53,965 bases of DNA from positions 1-53,965 of the forward strand of contig SUTR01000011.1 of NCBI GenBank assembly GCA_015062825.1, given 5' to 3'. The notes below the pieces were generated by a model, which made no database searches, was not told the origin of the DNA, and worked only from the letters and a program-made list of their open reading frames with translations. The translations under genes were made by a program, and so were the position numbers. Positions within the stretch are counted from its first letter, which is position 1. Every line of letters begins with the position of its first letter. The stretch comes from Methanosphaera stadtmanae (GTDB taxonomy: Archaea > Methanobacteriota > Methanobacteria > Methanobacteriales > Methanobacteriaceae). Of the stretch, positions 44,601 through 53,965 are shown in pieces.

Positions 44601-46891
44601 GTAGTTTCTCCTTCTGCTTCATTATATATTGCTTTAACTGTACTTGCATTTAATGCTACCAGTATTGAATGGGATATGTTTAAGTTTCCATTGGCTACAT
44701 AGATTATGGAACCATTGTTTCCATAGGCATAGTTATTGATGAATGTTGAGTTATATACATATAAGTCATCATTACTATAAATTGCTCCTCCTTTACTGCT
44801 CATTGCAGCTCCTGTATTGTTAATGAATATGGAATTAGTTATGTTTGTTTTGTCATTGGTTCTTATTGCCATTCCACTTCCATGGAATGCTGTGTTATTG
44901 ATAAATGATGTGTTGTCTACTGTCATTGGCTGTGATTGACGCATACCATATATTGTTGCAAGGTTTGCTGTGTTGTTTATTATCTGGGAATTGTTTATGT
45001 CAAGTTTTCCACGGTTTTCTATAAGTCCCTGATAATCAGTTCCCGGATTGTAGATATTTTTTATGATTGTATTGTTTATGTTAACTGTACCCTCTGAGAG
45101 TATGACTGTTGCCTGTGAATCTTCTATTGTACAGTTATTCAAGTTTAAGTTACTGTTTCTTGAAACGTTGAGGAATGTTCCCACCATATTTGATCCAAAT
45201 ACTGGTGCTGTACTATTTATTATATGTACATTTTCTAATGTTAGACTACCATTTGTTATATTTGCAAATCTTCCCTGTGCATTTGTATATAATGGATAGG
45301 TATTACCTACATTTATTGTTTCCATATTCTTTACAGTAGCAATAGCTCCATCAACTACATCAAATATACGTTCACCTTTGGCATCCCAAACATGATTGTT
45401 TACATCCAATGTTATTGACTTGTTAAGTATTACACTATCCTCTGAATTTCCACGTCTTATGTCTGATTCCAATGTGATTACATCATTTTCTTGTGCATCA
45501 TCAATCATCTGTTGTATTTGACGATATTTTAGGTATGGTGATTTTGTAACTACTAGATTTGCATCTGATACTATTGGATTTAATACTTCTTCTTCATCAT
45601 TAGCTAAGAATATAATGTAATTTCCCATTTCTATTTCAGCTACTAGATTGAATATTGCAGTACCATTGATGATATTTGAATTATTATGTTCAAGTGTATG
45701 TGTTTCTATGAGGTTATCCTCCATATCATATATGGATATTGTTACTGAGTATAAGTCTATGCTGTTTCCGTTGTCATCAGTCATATTTACTGTGATGTTA
45801 TATTCCATATCTTCCTGTGTTGTTACGTTAGATATCACCATATTTATTGGAGAGAGTATTGTTGCACCATCATTATATATTTCTGCACTTAATCCTTCAC
45901 AGTCATTCATTGTATTGTTTTGTAGGTATGCATTTCCTGATGATAACCATAATGCCCCACCTTTTTTAGCATACATAGTTGTTTCAGTTGTAAGATTATT
46001 GTTAACAAATATGGAATTTGTTAATGTTAAGTTACCATTGGTTCTTATTGCTCCTCCACGAGTAGTTGCAGAGTTGTTTTCAAAGTAACAATTATCTACT
46101 ATGATTTTTTGATTTATGTTATTACAGTATAGTGCTCCACCATAGTTTGAACCATGATTATTTGTAAAGTTTGAATTGGTGATTGTTGCATTTATATTTC
46201 TATTTCTTAGACGTATTGCCCCACCTAATGAATATATATTATCAAATACTGAATCGGATACTATTATATTGGAGTTGGAATTTAGGTCAAACGCTGCTGT
46301 TGAGCATTGATTTTTGGTTGTACAATTTATTAATGATAAGTTTGCATTTGTTTTTATCTCAACCATTGTACCCGTAGTTATGATATTGTTGTCTGTGAAC
46401 GTTACATTGATACATGTAAGGTTACCATTTGTTGTTATTAATGAGTTTGTTCCATTATTTCCAGTAAGTATTATATTTTTAAGTGTGACACTTGCCTTGT
46501 TTGTAATGTCGAATGTTCCGTTTGATGATGATATTGTATGTCCATTTCCATCTATGATTATATCATTGTTTATTGTAATTGCTGTTTCATCATCAGCTTT
46601 TGTATAGTCATTGTTTAATGTGACTTCCTGTTTATCGGTTAGTTCGGCTTCTAAATTTGTGAATGAATCGGCTTCATCACCTTTTAGATTTTTCTTATTA
46701 TTTTCTCCTATATTCTTATAGTTATCAGATGTTACTTGTGAATTATCATAGCTATTATGAATATTTACAGCATCAGTATTATCTGTTGTGCTGTTATCAA
46801 CTGCCTCTGTTGCTGATACTGCTGATAATCCTATGATTGCAAGTAACATTAATGAAAGTATAAGAATCATTGATGTTCTATTTCTTATCAT
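41648..46891 (-). CDS. large adhesin-like protein: beta-helix plus Ig-like KINGxTxKD domains
   Basis: This 1747-residue secreted protein has a signal peptide (about 1-27, ending SAVSA), then three Asn/Thr-rich right-handed beta-helix blocks with pectate-lyase-like repeats (NNSATTRGGAIRTNGNLT type) at about 70-330, 450-770 and 930-1340. Ig-like linkers separate them. Four Ig-like domains follow from about 1362 to the end, the last two with FKINGKTVKDENGK and LKINGKTLKDENGK. Many NxT/NxS sites could be glycosylated. There is no C-terminal membrane segment, so how it attaches to the pseudomurein wall is unclear; the KING domains are candidates. Proteins of this build are thought to act in adhesion to host or bacterial glycans. 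The start is ATG 46891. Confidence 0.88.
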   Translation of the reverse strand: MIRNRTSMILILSLMLLAIIGLSAVSATEAVDNSTTDNTDAVNIHNSYDNSQVTSDNYKNIGENNKKNLKGDEADSFTNLEAELTDKQEVTLNNDYTKADDETAITINNDIIIDGNGHTISSSNGTFDITNKASVTLKNIILTGNNGTNSLITTNGNLTCINVTFTDNNIITTGTMVEIKTNANLSLINCTTKNQCSTAAFDLNSNSNIIVSDSVFDNIYSLGGAIRLRNRNINATITNSNFTNNHGSNYGGALYCNNINQKIIVDNCYFENNSATTRGGAIRTNGNLTLTNSIFVNNNLTTETTMYAKKGGALWLSSGNAYLQNNTMNDCEGLSAEIYNDGATILSPINMVISNVTTQEDMEYNITVNMTDDNGNSIDLYSVTISIYDMEDNLIETHTLEHNNSNIINGTAIFNLVAEIEMGNYIIFLANDEEEVLNPIVSDANLVVTKSPYLKYRQIQQMIDDAQENDVITLESDIRRGNSEDSVILNKSITLDVNNHVWDAKGERIFDVVDGAIATVKNMETINVGNTYPLYTNAQGRFANITNGSLTLENVHIINSTAPVFGSNMVGTFLNVSRNSNLNLNNCTIEDSQATVILSEGTVNINNTIIKNIYNPGTDYQGLIENRGKLDINNSQIINNTANLATIYGMRQSQPMTVDNTSFINNTAFHGSGMAIRTNDKTNITNSIFINNTGAAMSSKGGAIYSNDDLYVYNSTFINNYAYGNNGSIIYVANGNLNISHSILVALNASTVKAIYNEAEGETTAVANYNWWATNTTPQSLVGSGKYYDYSSWDEEEYDCTPIEVKYWVVLNSSVNPSENINYKDTIEVTTTLNKYTDGTNYYDLDVPLQDTLYVNYTSDRGNFSQDSAIITGGIAKVNYTVTSADSTINVTSYTESNILHIQATMPTPQKVVLNDGNFTYYFNDDGTVKEDIIHPNDELQFEGEFNNRNIIITMPLNITTATTQAVFNNGTIIVKQKAGGTIISDIQFNSNDNDEYLILVDKTTNLTIENNTLTIENNIINDTHAIIVNDADDIKILNNTITTIGLSKNVNYDANTKVYTSSINAVTTDNLVIDSNTITTNYTGQSDIYGTIESIDIRGNSSNKQLQQNTMITNNKIYTQADKYAYGVVFNSLVANSTIDNNTIETYSNSYANGIELFNSSYNNITNNNIKVISDEFTYAIYVSSSIDEANKIMTSDHNNILYNTLDSKSPVTYIVELYLAQYNNINYNNMTSNASRSTAIAGYGSGYSNMSYNNINIVSTMDDVQTTNYDAIDSYPNGIKWEYTSSSYSGRNNITYNNITLKTNTNNATYAVNLTSTALNNITNNYLVASTTGNESVIGDGYQNTIENNTPITDLSNILITVENITVQEGEIAQLTVNVTDTEGQPITEGNLEFRIDNLTQTMEVTNGQVLFQYNNTKGIYTVDIIYENDNHYTNITTATITIIKLKNVTIEVNDMIGYINQEITINAVFSDEDDMLIETGIVELRDANDNLLDVANITNAEVSFKLIFNKQTNTTLKLVYLQNDEYNQAQQTITLNVIKPATTITFEQFTLIPGQKTNITAAVTDETGQAVTNGKVVFKINGKTVKDENGKVIYIKVTDGKATLEYTLPTEWADKNLTIEATYSGSSNYESSRSQKETINITKEVPTMEIISDSQITIGQTSNITVKVTLGQTPINTGKVVLKINGKTLKDENGKVIYLKVQDGQVTFDVTLTSYKPANYTFTATFIDTQYQRIEESTNITLVR

Positions 46892-47060
46892 TTAAATCAA
46901 CAAATTAGTTCGTATAATTAAAAAATATTATAATAATTATAATTATATGTAATAATATTTGACTTAATAAATTAATAAAATTATTGATAAAAATAAACAG
47001 AAAATCTTGAGAAATAAATTAAAATAGAAAAAAATATTAAAAAAAATTAAATAAAGAAGG

Positions 47061-48347
47061 TTAGAACATGGACATTATTGCAGGAACAAAACCATAAACA
47101 ATCAGCACTACCAGTATAAATATACATAATGTGCTTAGCCATTTGGTAATTTTTCCTACAGTATCATCCTTAAGTTCATGTTTTGATATGAAATTCAATA
47201 TGCTGTTAAAACATCTGCTAATAAAACAACGAATACCCATAGGCAAGAAGCGAGTAAATGAATTTAATCTACTGTTGAATTCCTTACGTCTTGATGGGGT
47301 AATTTTAGTCTTAAGTATCTCCTCCAATATCAATCCCCCATCCAATGGCTTCATAGGCAGTAAATTGAATGTTCCTACTGCAAAGTTAAGGAAGAATACA
47401 AGATAAAATATCTCATGAAGTGTTGGAAGCATTGCCGGTATAATTGTACCATACTGCCTTTTTGCAGATTCAGAAACTACCTTATGCTCATGAGACCTTA
47501 CACCTATATATGATTGGGTCTGATTATTAGGATTTGACGATGTCTGAATCGAGTAGGTGCCCTTATCTGTTACAATCGTCAAATTATCACCAACATGATT
47601 GGTAGATAAGTAACCTATATATTCACTGGAGTTATGTGTAGATACATTATTGATGGATTTGATTACCATACCACTTTCTAGTACTCCATCTGAGGGACTT
47701 GAAGGTACTACACTGTCAATTTCTATACCATCAGTTACATAAATCCCCGCCATTGCACTACTTAAGAGTAATGTGATTATCAATGCCACTGCACATAATC
47801 CCATGTTAAACATTGGCCCTGCAAAGTATACTCGCAGTCGACTAAATCCATTTATCTTCATTAGTTCATCCTGATTAGGTTCTACAAATGCACCGGGAAT
47901 AATTGCAAATAAAAGTAAACCCACCGAATCAATAGGTACATCTTCTGCACGAGCCAGTACCCCATGACCGCCTTCATGTATTATAAGTACTGTTGCAAGT
48001 GCTATTAATCCTGTTGCAAATGGAATATATATTGGAGAACCTGGAATGTCAACACCTGGCAGTATTAATGATACTGTTGGTGTTTCAAACATCATCTGTA
48101 ATGATATGAACAATGACACAAGCATCAGTACCATAAAGAATATTCCAAGAGGAATGGAAATATTAATATAATATTTCCAAAAGCGTGGAGACCATGAAGC
48201 TATCCTATCTATTAAATGTTCCAGTTTATCTGTTTTAAGCATTAACACAAAGCCTTCAACACTAATATTATCAAATTTACCTTTTAGGAAAAATGCTAGA
48301 ATCCATACTACTATAAATCCTATTGCATAATACCATAAAGCATTCAT
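47061..48347 (-). CDS. membrane site-2 protease, M50 family, with PDZ domain
   Basis: About 428 residues with roughly seven membrane segments. The zinc motif HEGGH (residues 124-128 from ATG 48347) sits in a helix (ATVLIIHEGGHGVLAR). The second metal motif is NLLPMKPLDGG in a late helix. Between them a PDZ-like domain (about 205-280; VVPSSPSDGVLESGMVIKSINN) faces outside. Such proteases cut transmembrane regulators. ATG 48347 follows GGAGGT by 5 bases; an in-frame TTG two codons earlier is too close. It is the last gene after ileS and purL. Confidence 0.88.
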   Translation of the reverse strand: MNALWYYAIGFIVVWILAFFLKGKFDNISVEGFVLMLKTDKLEHLIDRIASWSPRFWKYYINISIPLGIFFMVLMLVSLFISLQMMFETPTVSLILPGVDIPGSPIYIPFATGLIALATVLIIHEGGHGVLARAEDVPIDSVGLLLFAIIPGAFVEPNQDELMKINGFSRLRVYFAGPMFNMGLCAVALIITLLLSSAMAGIYVTDGIEIDSVVPSSPSDGVLESGMVIKSINNVSTHNSSEYIGYLSTNHVGDNLTIVTDKGTYSIQTSSNPNNQTQSYIGVRSHEHKVVSESAKRQYGTIIPAMLPTLHEIFYLVFFLNFAVGTFNLLPMKPLDGGLILEEILKTKITPSRRKEFNSRLNSFTRFLPMGIRCFISRCFNSILNFISKHELKDDTVGKITKWLSTLCIFILVVLIVYGFVPAIMSMF

Positions 48348-48399
48348 AATCAACCTCCACGATAATTAATTAGAGTTAAGTCTTAAATACCTCACATAT

Positions 48400-50583
48400 T
48401 TAAGCCATTTGTGTCTCTATTGTTGTTGTATTTGCTGTTTTTAATTCATCAATATCTGAATCTATCAGTACTTCATCATCTGATTTTATTGTTAGTTTTT
48501 TACCTTCAACACATCCTATCTGTGCATATGCTACTTTGTTATCATCTAACACTTTAGTAACTTCAGATATGCTGTCTTTCTTGACTGTGACTATAAATCT
48601 GCTGAGTGATTCGGAGTATAACTTTTGACTAATTGTTAATTCATCAACAGATGGTATGTTATCAATATTAATACTTGCTCCCATATCTGATTTAATGCTC
48701 ATAAGTGCTAATGCCACTGCAAGTCCACCCTTGGATAGGTCATGTACAGAGGTTATGCTGTTGTTGTTTTCCTGAATTAACTCTTTTATTGTATTTGATA
48801 CATTGAAGTTTTCTTCTAATCTTAGTTTTGGAGGATAACCCTGTACCAAGTCATAGATTTCCTTATAATATTGTGAGCCATCAAGTTCATCATATGTATT
48901 ACCAACTAGTAAAATTACATCTTCTTCCTCTTTGAATGTCATTGTTTTAATGTAATTGTTGTTTAGAACTCCTACTGTTCCAACGATTGGTGATGGATTT
49001 ACTGTTACTCCTTCTGTTTCATTATAGAAGCTTACATTACCACTGATAAATGCCACGTTAAATTTACGTGCTACATCACTCATACCACCAATTGCTTCTT
49101 TGAATTGCCAGAATACTTCTGGCTTTTCTGGGTTTCCAAAGTTTAGACAATCTACTAATGCTACTGGTCTTGCACCCATACTTATAGCATTGTTTATGGA
49201 TTCAAGTACGGCTGCAGCTGCACCATCATATGGATTAAGCAGTACATGAGTACTGTTACAGTCTGTTCCTATAGTAAATGATGTTTCATCATCAACTTTT
49301 ATGACTGCTGCATCATCCCCTGGTTTTACTACTGTTCTTAATTGTACTTCATGGTCATATTGACTATATACCCATTGCTTGCTTGTAATGTTTTCTGAAG
49401 ATAGTAATTTAAGAAGTGCTTCCTGTGGATTAATATCTTCTATTTCCACATCTTCTATAATCTTATCTGGTGCTTTTGCTTCTCTTTCTATTATTGGTGC
49501 ATCTGTAAAGAGTATGTTTGGTGCATGACAGATTTCTTCGCCGTTATGTTTTACTATGAATTCTCTTTTATCTATTATTTCACCAATGACCGCATGGGAT
49601 AAGTCATGCTTATCACATATTTTGAAAGCTGCTTCAACATCATCTTTGCTTATTGCAAATACCATACGTTCCTGGGATTCTGATAGCATTATTTCATATG
49701 GAGTCATACCTTCTTCCCTTAATGGTATTTTTTCAAGGTCTATGCATGAACCGTTTCCGCCCTTATCTGCCATTTCTGATAGACAACAGGTCAGTCCTCC
49801 ACCACCAAGGTCTTTTACTCCATGAATATCCAGCGTATCAAGTAGTTCATATGTTGCTTCCATTACTCGTTTTTTGGTAAATGGATCTGCTACCTGTACT
49901 GCTGGCCTGTCTTCTATTTCAGAGTTACTTGTTAATTCCTCTGATGCAAATGTAACTCCATGTATTCCGTCACGTCCTGTTGTTCCACCCATTAAGAGGT
50001 ACACATCCCCTACTACTGGTGCTGATCCATAGACTATTTCATCTTTTTTTACAAGTCCTGCACATACAACGTTTACCATTGGATTGTATTGGAAGTTATC
50101 GTCAAATTCTATTTCCCCACCTACTGTTGGTACTCCTATACGGTTTCCATAGTCGGAGATTCCTTTTACTACATAGTCAAATATGTATTTTGATCTTTGG
50201 TCACTCATATGTCCAAATCTTAATGCATCAAGCAGTACTACTGGTTTTGCTCCCATACTTATGATGTCTCTTACTATTCCACCAATACCTGTTCCAGCCC
50301 CACCATATGGTTCTACAGCAGAGGGATGGTTATGGCTTTCCATACCAATTGCAAGTGCATATTCATCTGTTAGATTTACTATTCCTGCATCATCACCCGG
50401 ACCCAATATTACATCAGGTCCATCTGTTGGGAAGTTTCTTAGTATTGGTCTGCTACTTTTATAGGAACAATGTTCCGAGAACATTACATCCATCATTCCT
50501 AATTCCAATTCATTAGGTTGTCTTCCTAAAACTTCTTCTATATATTTTAATTCATCATCAGTTAAAACCATAAACTCATACAA
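48400..50583 (-). CDS. purL: phosphoribosylformylglycinamidine synthase II
   Basis: This 727-residue small-type PurL converts FGAR to FGAM in purine synthesis, with PurS and PurQ encoded elsewhere. [11 protein letters not shown] near residue 35, [23 protein letters not shown] near 77-100, and the second ATP-binding half (GMGxxNN-like: [18 protein letters not shown]) are all intact. It lies 33 bp after ileS, so the two are likely transcribed together. Confidence 0.95.
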   Translation of the reverse strand: MYEFMVLTDDELKYIEEVLGRQPNELELGMMDVMFSEHCSYKSSRPILRNFPTDGPDVILGPGDDAGIVNLTDEYALAIGMESHNHPSAVEPYGGAGTGIGGIVRDIISMGAKPVVLLDALRFGHMSDQRSKYIFDYVVKGISDYGNRIGVPTVGGEIEFDDNFQYNPMVNVVCAGLVKKDEIVYGSAPVVGDVYLLMGGTTGRDGIHGVTFASEELTSNSEIEDRPAVQVADPFTKKRVMEATYELLDTLDIHGVKDLGGGGLTCCLSEMADKGGNGSCIDLEKIPLREEGMTPYEIMLSESQERMVFAISKDDVEAAFKICDKHDLSHAVIGEIIDKREFIVKHNGEEICHAPNILFTDAPIIEREAKAPDKIIEDVEIEDINPQEALLKLLSSENITSKQWVYSQYDHEVQLRTVVKPGDDAAVIKVDDETSFTIGTDCNSTHVLLNPYDGAAAAVLESINNAISMGARPVALVDCLNFGNPEKPEVFWQFKEAIGGMSDVARKFNVAFISGNVSFYNETEGVTVNPSPIVGTVGVLNNNYIKTMTFKEEEDVILLVGNTYDELDGSQYYKEIYDLVQGYPPKLRLEENFNVSNTIKELIQENNNSITSVHDLSKGGLAVALALMSIKSDMGASINIDNIPSVDELTISQKLYSESLSRFIVTVKKDSISEVTKVLDDNKVAYAQIGCVEGKKLTIKSDDEVLIDSDIDELKTANTTTIETQMA

Positions 50584-50616
50584 CCTTTAAAGTTTTTTTT
50601 TATTTTATTGTTAAAT

Positions 50617-53600
50617 CTATTCTTCTATAGATATTTTAAGTTGTTCTTCTTCTATTTTCCAATCTTTTACATACACGCCATCTTCATCCACAATTGTAGT
50701 GAATTCCAGATTATCTGTACGTACTTCATTTGATATGTAGTCTTTATGTGGCAGTACTGCCTGTTTAAATTCATCGCTACATTCTACTTTAACATCAATA
50801 TTTGCTTCGATGTTTAAGTCAAGGTCTTTACGCATATCCTGTATACGTCTTATTAACTCACGTGACATTGCCTCGGAGTATATTTCTGGTGTTAGTTCAG
50901 TGTCTACATATACATTTCCTGCTTCAAATTCACAGCTTGATAAGTTTTCTGGCACTTCTTTTTCGAATAGTATTTCTTCTGTGGTAAGTTCTATGTCCTT
51001 ATCATCAAAGTGTATGGTGTATACACCATTATCTTGTACTTCTTTTTGTATTTGTGCTGCATCTGCATCTTCACTTTCAAAGTATGCCTTGACTCGTCCC
51101 AAGTCTCCCCTTAGTTTTGGACCGAGTATTGACATGTTAGGTTTTGCTATGATTATAGCATTTTCCAGTTCTGTTTCTATTGTTATTTTCTTTGTATTTG
51201 CCTGTTCTAGCAGTACATTTTCTAGTGATTCTATTGCTTCCTTAGCATTTTCATCTTCTGTTACTATTGTTATGTTTTGTACTGGCCATCTTAGTTTGAA
51301 TCTTGCTACATCTCTTGCGTGTGCACTAGCTTCTAGTATGTCACGGATGTATGTCATGTTTTCTTCGAGTTTTTCATCTATTTCATCTTCATTGTAGGTC
51401 CAGTCCAACATATGTACACTTTCTACCTCATCTGTTTCTACTCCACGTACAAGGTTTTGGTAAATTTCCTCTGTTACATGCGGTACCATTGGTGCAAGTG
51501 TCCTTATAAGGTCTTTTAGTGTGTAGTATAGTGTGTAGTATGCTCCTAGTTTATCTGGATCATCACTTTCTACCCATGTTCTTCCTCTGATGAGTCTTAC
51601 ATACCAACGGCTTAGGTCTTCCAGTATGAAGTCTGTGATTTTTTCTGTTGCACGGTTAAATGTTAATGCTTCAATATCTTCTCCTACTTCCTTGATAAGT
51701 GTGTTGATACGACTTCTTATCCATAGGTCTTCCTGTCTGAATGTTAAATCTTCTTTTTTGTGTGCTGTTGGGTTGAAATTGTCAAGGCTCATGTATGTAG
51801 TGGAGAAGTAATATACATTCCATAGTATGTTAAATAGTTTTGATGAATTTTGCACTTCATCCCAGTTAAATTTAAGGTCATCCCATGGCTTGTTTGCATC
51901 AAGCAGATAATATCTTAGTGTGTCTGCTGAGTATTTTTCGATTACTTCTTCAGGACTTACTACATTTCCTATGGATTTACTCATTTTCTTTCCTTCAGAG
52001 TCAAGGGTAAATCCGTGCATTAATACTTTCTTGTATGGTGCTTTTCCAAATGCTGCTACTCCTAATCCTAACTGTGAATAGAACCATCCACGTGTTTGGT
52101 CATGTCCTTCTGTGATAAAATCATATGGGAACCATTCATCAAAGTGTTCTGTTGGGTTTTCAGGATAGTGTAGTGCTGCCCATCCGGCTACTCCTGAGTC
52201 TATCCATACATCAAGTACGTCTGGTACTCTGTGCATTGTATGTCCGCATTCACATGGAATTGTTATGTTATCAACGTGTGGTCTGTGTACAAAGTCACCT
52301 TCAAGGTCTTGATTTCCTGAGAGGTCTTTTAGTTCCTGTTTTGAGCCTACTACTACTCTACTGTCACATTCTTCACATGTCCATATTGGCAGTGGTATTC
52401 CCCAGTATCTTTGTCTGGATATTGTCCAGTCTCTTGCGTTTGATACCCAGTCCTTGAATCTGCTTTCTCCTGCCCATGATGGTACCCATTCAACTGCATC
52501 TACTTGTTCTAACATTTGGTCTTTGATTTGTGTTACTTTGATAAACCATTGTTTTGTTGCAATGTACATGATTGGTGTTTTACATCTCCAACATAATCCT
52601 ACACGGTGGTCTATTGTTCCTTCATGTAGTAATGCATTGTTGTGGTATAGGTCATGCGTTATTTCATCATTACAGTCTTTTATGTATTGTCCTTTGTATT
52701 TTCCTGCCTCATCTGTGTAGCATCCGTCTTCTCCTACTGGACAGAAGAGTGTTATGCCGTTTTTCATACCTACTTCATAATCTTCCGGACCATGACCTGG
52801 AGCTGTGTGTACACATCCGGTACCATCATCTAGTGTTACATGGTCACCCAATATTAACATGTGGTTGAATTCTTTTTGAGCTGGCACTTCTTCTTTAAGT
52901 GGATGAATGTATTCCAGTCCTTTAAGTTGTTCTCCTTTGACTGTTTTTAGAATTTCGACTTCTTCTTCGCCAAATACGGATGTGATTAATCCTTCAGCCA
53001 TGAGGAGTACTTCATCTTTTCCGGTTTCTTTATTTTCTGCTTTCACATATGCATAGTCAAAGTCTGGATGTACACTTACTGCCATGTTTGCAGGAATTGT
53101 CCATGGAGTGGTAGTCCAAATTAATACATAACTTGTTAAGTCTTCAAATTCTTGCTCTTTAAGTTCAAATTTAACATAGATGGATGGGTCCTGTATTTCA
53201 TCATATTCTATTTCCGCATTTGCAAGTGCTGTCTGACAGTGTGGACACCATGTGATTACACGTTTATCATGCTCTAATAGGCCGTTTTCATCAGCCTTTT
53301 TAAGAGTCCACCAACATGATTCCATATACTGATTGTCATATGTTACATAGGGATCTTCCCAGTCCATCCAGATACCCATTGACTTAAACTGCTGGGTCAT
53401 GTCTTCCTTGTTTTTAATTGCAAATTCCTTACATTTATCAACAAAGTTGTCTATTCCATATTTTTCTTCAATTTCCTGTTTGCTTTGAATTTCAAGTAAC
53501 TGTTCTACTTTATGTTCAATTGGAAGACCGTGTGTATCCCATCCTGCCTGACGTCTTAGACTGAATCCGTTCATACTTTTATATCTGAGAAATGAATCCT

Positions 53601-53793
53601 TGATTGTCTTGTTCCAAGCAGTACCTAAATGTATTCTACCACTACAGTATGGTGGTCCGTCAAGGAATGAATATTTTGGCCTGTTTTCTCTTAGTTGACT
53701 TGTCTTATTATATATGTCATTTTCTTTCCAGAAATCTTGTATTTTCTTTTCTAAATTCTTATTATAACCCTGTTCTACCTCATGTATTGGCAT
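50617..53793 (-). CDS. ileS: isoleucyl-tRNA synthetase
   Basis: This 1058-residue class I enzyme has the HIGH-like motif HLGT at residues 55-58 ([11 protein letters not shown]), the editing domain with [13 protein letters not shown], and KMSKS near 600 ([11 protein letters not shown]). Cys clusters ([32 protein letters not shown]) bind zinc. The length and C-terminal domain fit the archaeal/eukaryotic type. AAGGAGA precedes ATG 53793. The upstream 53794-53965 contains two TATA-like runs (ATTTATAAAA near 53855, AAATATATAAAT near 53920). It heads a transcript with purL and the site-2 protease. Confidence 0.95.
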   Translation of the reverse strand: MPIHEVEQGYNKNLEKKIQDFWKENDIYNKTSQLRENRPKYSFLDGPPYCSGRIHLGTAWNKTIKDSFLRYKSMNGFSLRRQAGWDTHGLPIEHKVEQLLEIQSKQEIEEKYGIDNFVDKCKEFAIKNKEDMTQQFKSMGIWMDWEDPYVTYDNQYMESCWWTLKKADENGLLEHDKRVITWCPHCQTALANAEIEYDEIQDPSIYVKFELKEQEFEDLTSYVLIWTTTPWTIPANMAVSVHPDFDYAYVKAENKETGKDEVLLMAEGLITSVFGEEEVEILKTVKGEQLKGLEYIHPLKEEVPAQKEFNHMLILGDHVTLDDGTGCVHTAPGHGPEDYEVGMKNGITLFCPVGEDGCYTDEAGKYKGQYIKDCNDEITHDLYHNNALLHEGTIDHRVGLCWRCKTPIMYIATKQWFIKVTQIKDQMLEQVDAVEWVPSWAGESRFKDWVSNARDWTISRQRYWGIPLPIWTCEECDSRVVVGSKQELKDLSGNQDLEGDFVHRPHVDNITIPCECGHTMHRVPDVLDVWIDSGVAGWAALHYPENPTEHFDEWFPYDFITEGHDQTRGWFYSQLGLGVAAFGKAPYKKVLMHGFTLDSEGKKMSKSIGNVVSPEEVIEKYSADTLRYYLLDANKPWDDLKFNWDEVQNSSKLFNILWNVYYFSTTYMSLDNFNPTAHKKEDLTFRQEDLWIRSRINTLIKEVGEDIEALTFNRATEKITDFILEDLSRWYVRLIRGRTWVESDDPDKLGAYYTLYYTLKDLIRTLAPMVPHVTEEIYQNLVRGVETDEVESVHMLDWTYNEDEIDEKLEENMTYIRDILEASAHARDVARFKLRWPVQNITIVTEDENAKEAIESLENVLLEQANTKKITIETELENAIIIAKPNMSILGPKLRGDLGRVKAYFESEDADAAQIQKEVQDNGVYTIHFDDKDIELTTEEILFEKEVPENLSSCEFEAGNVYVDTELTPEIYSEAMSRELIRRIQDMRKDLDLNIEANIDVKVECSDEFKQAVLPHKDYISNEVRTDNLEFTTIVDEDGVYVKDWKIEEEQLKISIEE

Positions 53794-53965
53794 ACAGTAT
53801 CTCCTTTTAAGTTTATATGATGGGAAAGTTAATCCTAATTGAGTTTATGGTTTTATAAATGATTAATTCCCGTTTATTAAATGTTAACATAAAATTTAGA
53901 TTAAGTAACATTATACTGATTTATATATTTGTAACTTCTTACAATAATAAGTAACTATTCAACAA

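Noticed and set aside
50802-52868. Open frames opposite ileS
   Set aside because: Antisense of a well-conserved synthetase, with no ribosome sites or family resemblance.

Overview
The window looks like a chromosomal stretch of a methanogenic archaeon of the Methanobacteriales, most likely Methanosphaera or a very close relative. The DNA is very AT-rich. It carries archaeal-only or methanogen-only genes: nop5 and fibrillarin, a complete energy-converting hydrogenase B (Ehb) operon, cfbD for coenzyme F430, and archaeal type ileS. It also carries the very large Asn/Thr-rich beta-helix surface proteins typical of gut Methanobacteriales. The genus is inferred from gene content, not from a marker gene. 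No rRNA, tRNA, CRISPR array, insertion sequence or prophage was recognised.

Layout. 1-600: C-terminal end of a Pro/Glu/Gln-rich surface protein with a membrane anchor. 740-2644: the nop5-fibrillarin pair for box C/D RNA-guided methylation. 2674-5932 (minus): pheA, a SHOCT-like Ser-tail membrane protein, a PsbP-like lipoprotein and coaBC, closely packed. 6127-8624 (minus): three CBS-domain regulators. 8974-10754 (minus): queE, queD and a DUF366-like gene for the 7-deazaguanine (archaeosine) pathway; queE seems to start at a non-standard ATT codon. 10856-12561: a predicted nucleotidyltransferase and an ACT-domain protein, convergent. 13029-13867 (minus): feoA and two small Cys-rich proteins, with a DtxR-type palindrome over the predicted feoA transcription start. 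14135-23540 (minus): ehbA to ehbP, a membrane [NiFe] hydrogenase with Mrp-like subunits that would drive ferredoxin reduction by H2 for biosynthesis. 23814-25308 (minus): a YdjM-like membrane protein and an aspartoacylase-like zinc hydrolase.

25557-31982 holds argG, a P1B metal ATPase with two identical inverted repeats around its TATA box, a bacterial-looking SDR dehydrogenase behind an A-rich spacer, and a NADH oxidase/CoA-disulfide reductase-like flavoprotein with a long acidic tail. 32197-33626 is a two-gene block of unknown function. 33814-46891 contains three members of a surface-protein family that share a C-terminal KINGxTxKD domain. One is short and secreted, one is cut off at its 5' end, and one is complete at 1747 residues. 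Between them lie cfbD with a translationally coupled UDP-binding-domain protein, a YchF-type GTPase and a lone cbiE. 47061-53793 (minus) is ileS, purL and a site-2 protease.

Most genes are core metabolism. The accessory parts are the adhesin family, the unknown pair at 32197-33626 and the SDR gene. No single convincing new defence or mobile system is visible. The best leads are the two metal-responsive-looking operators, the ATT start of queE, the truncated adhesin cassette with its junction palindrome and flanking repeats, and the cfbD-coupled gene.
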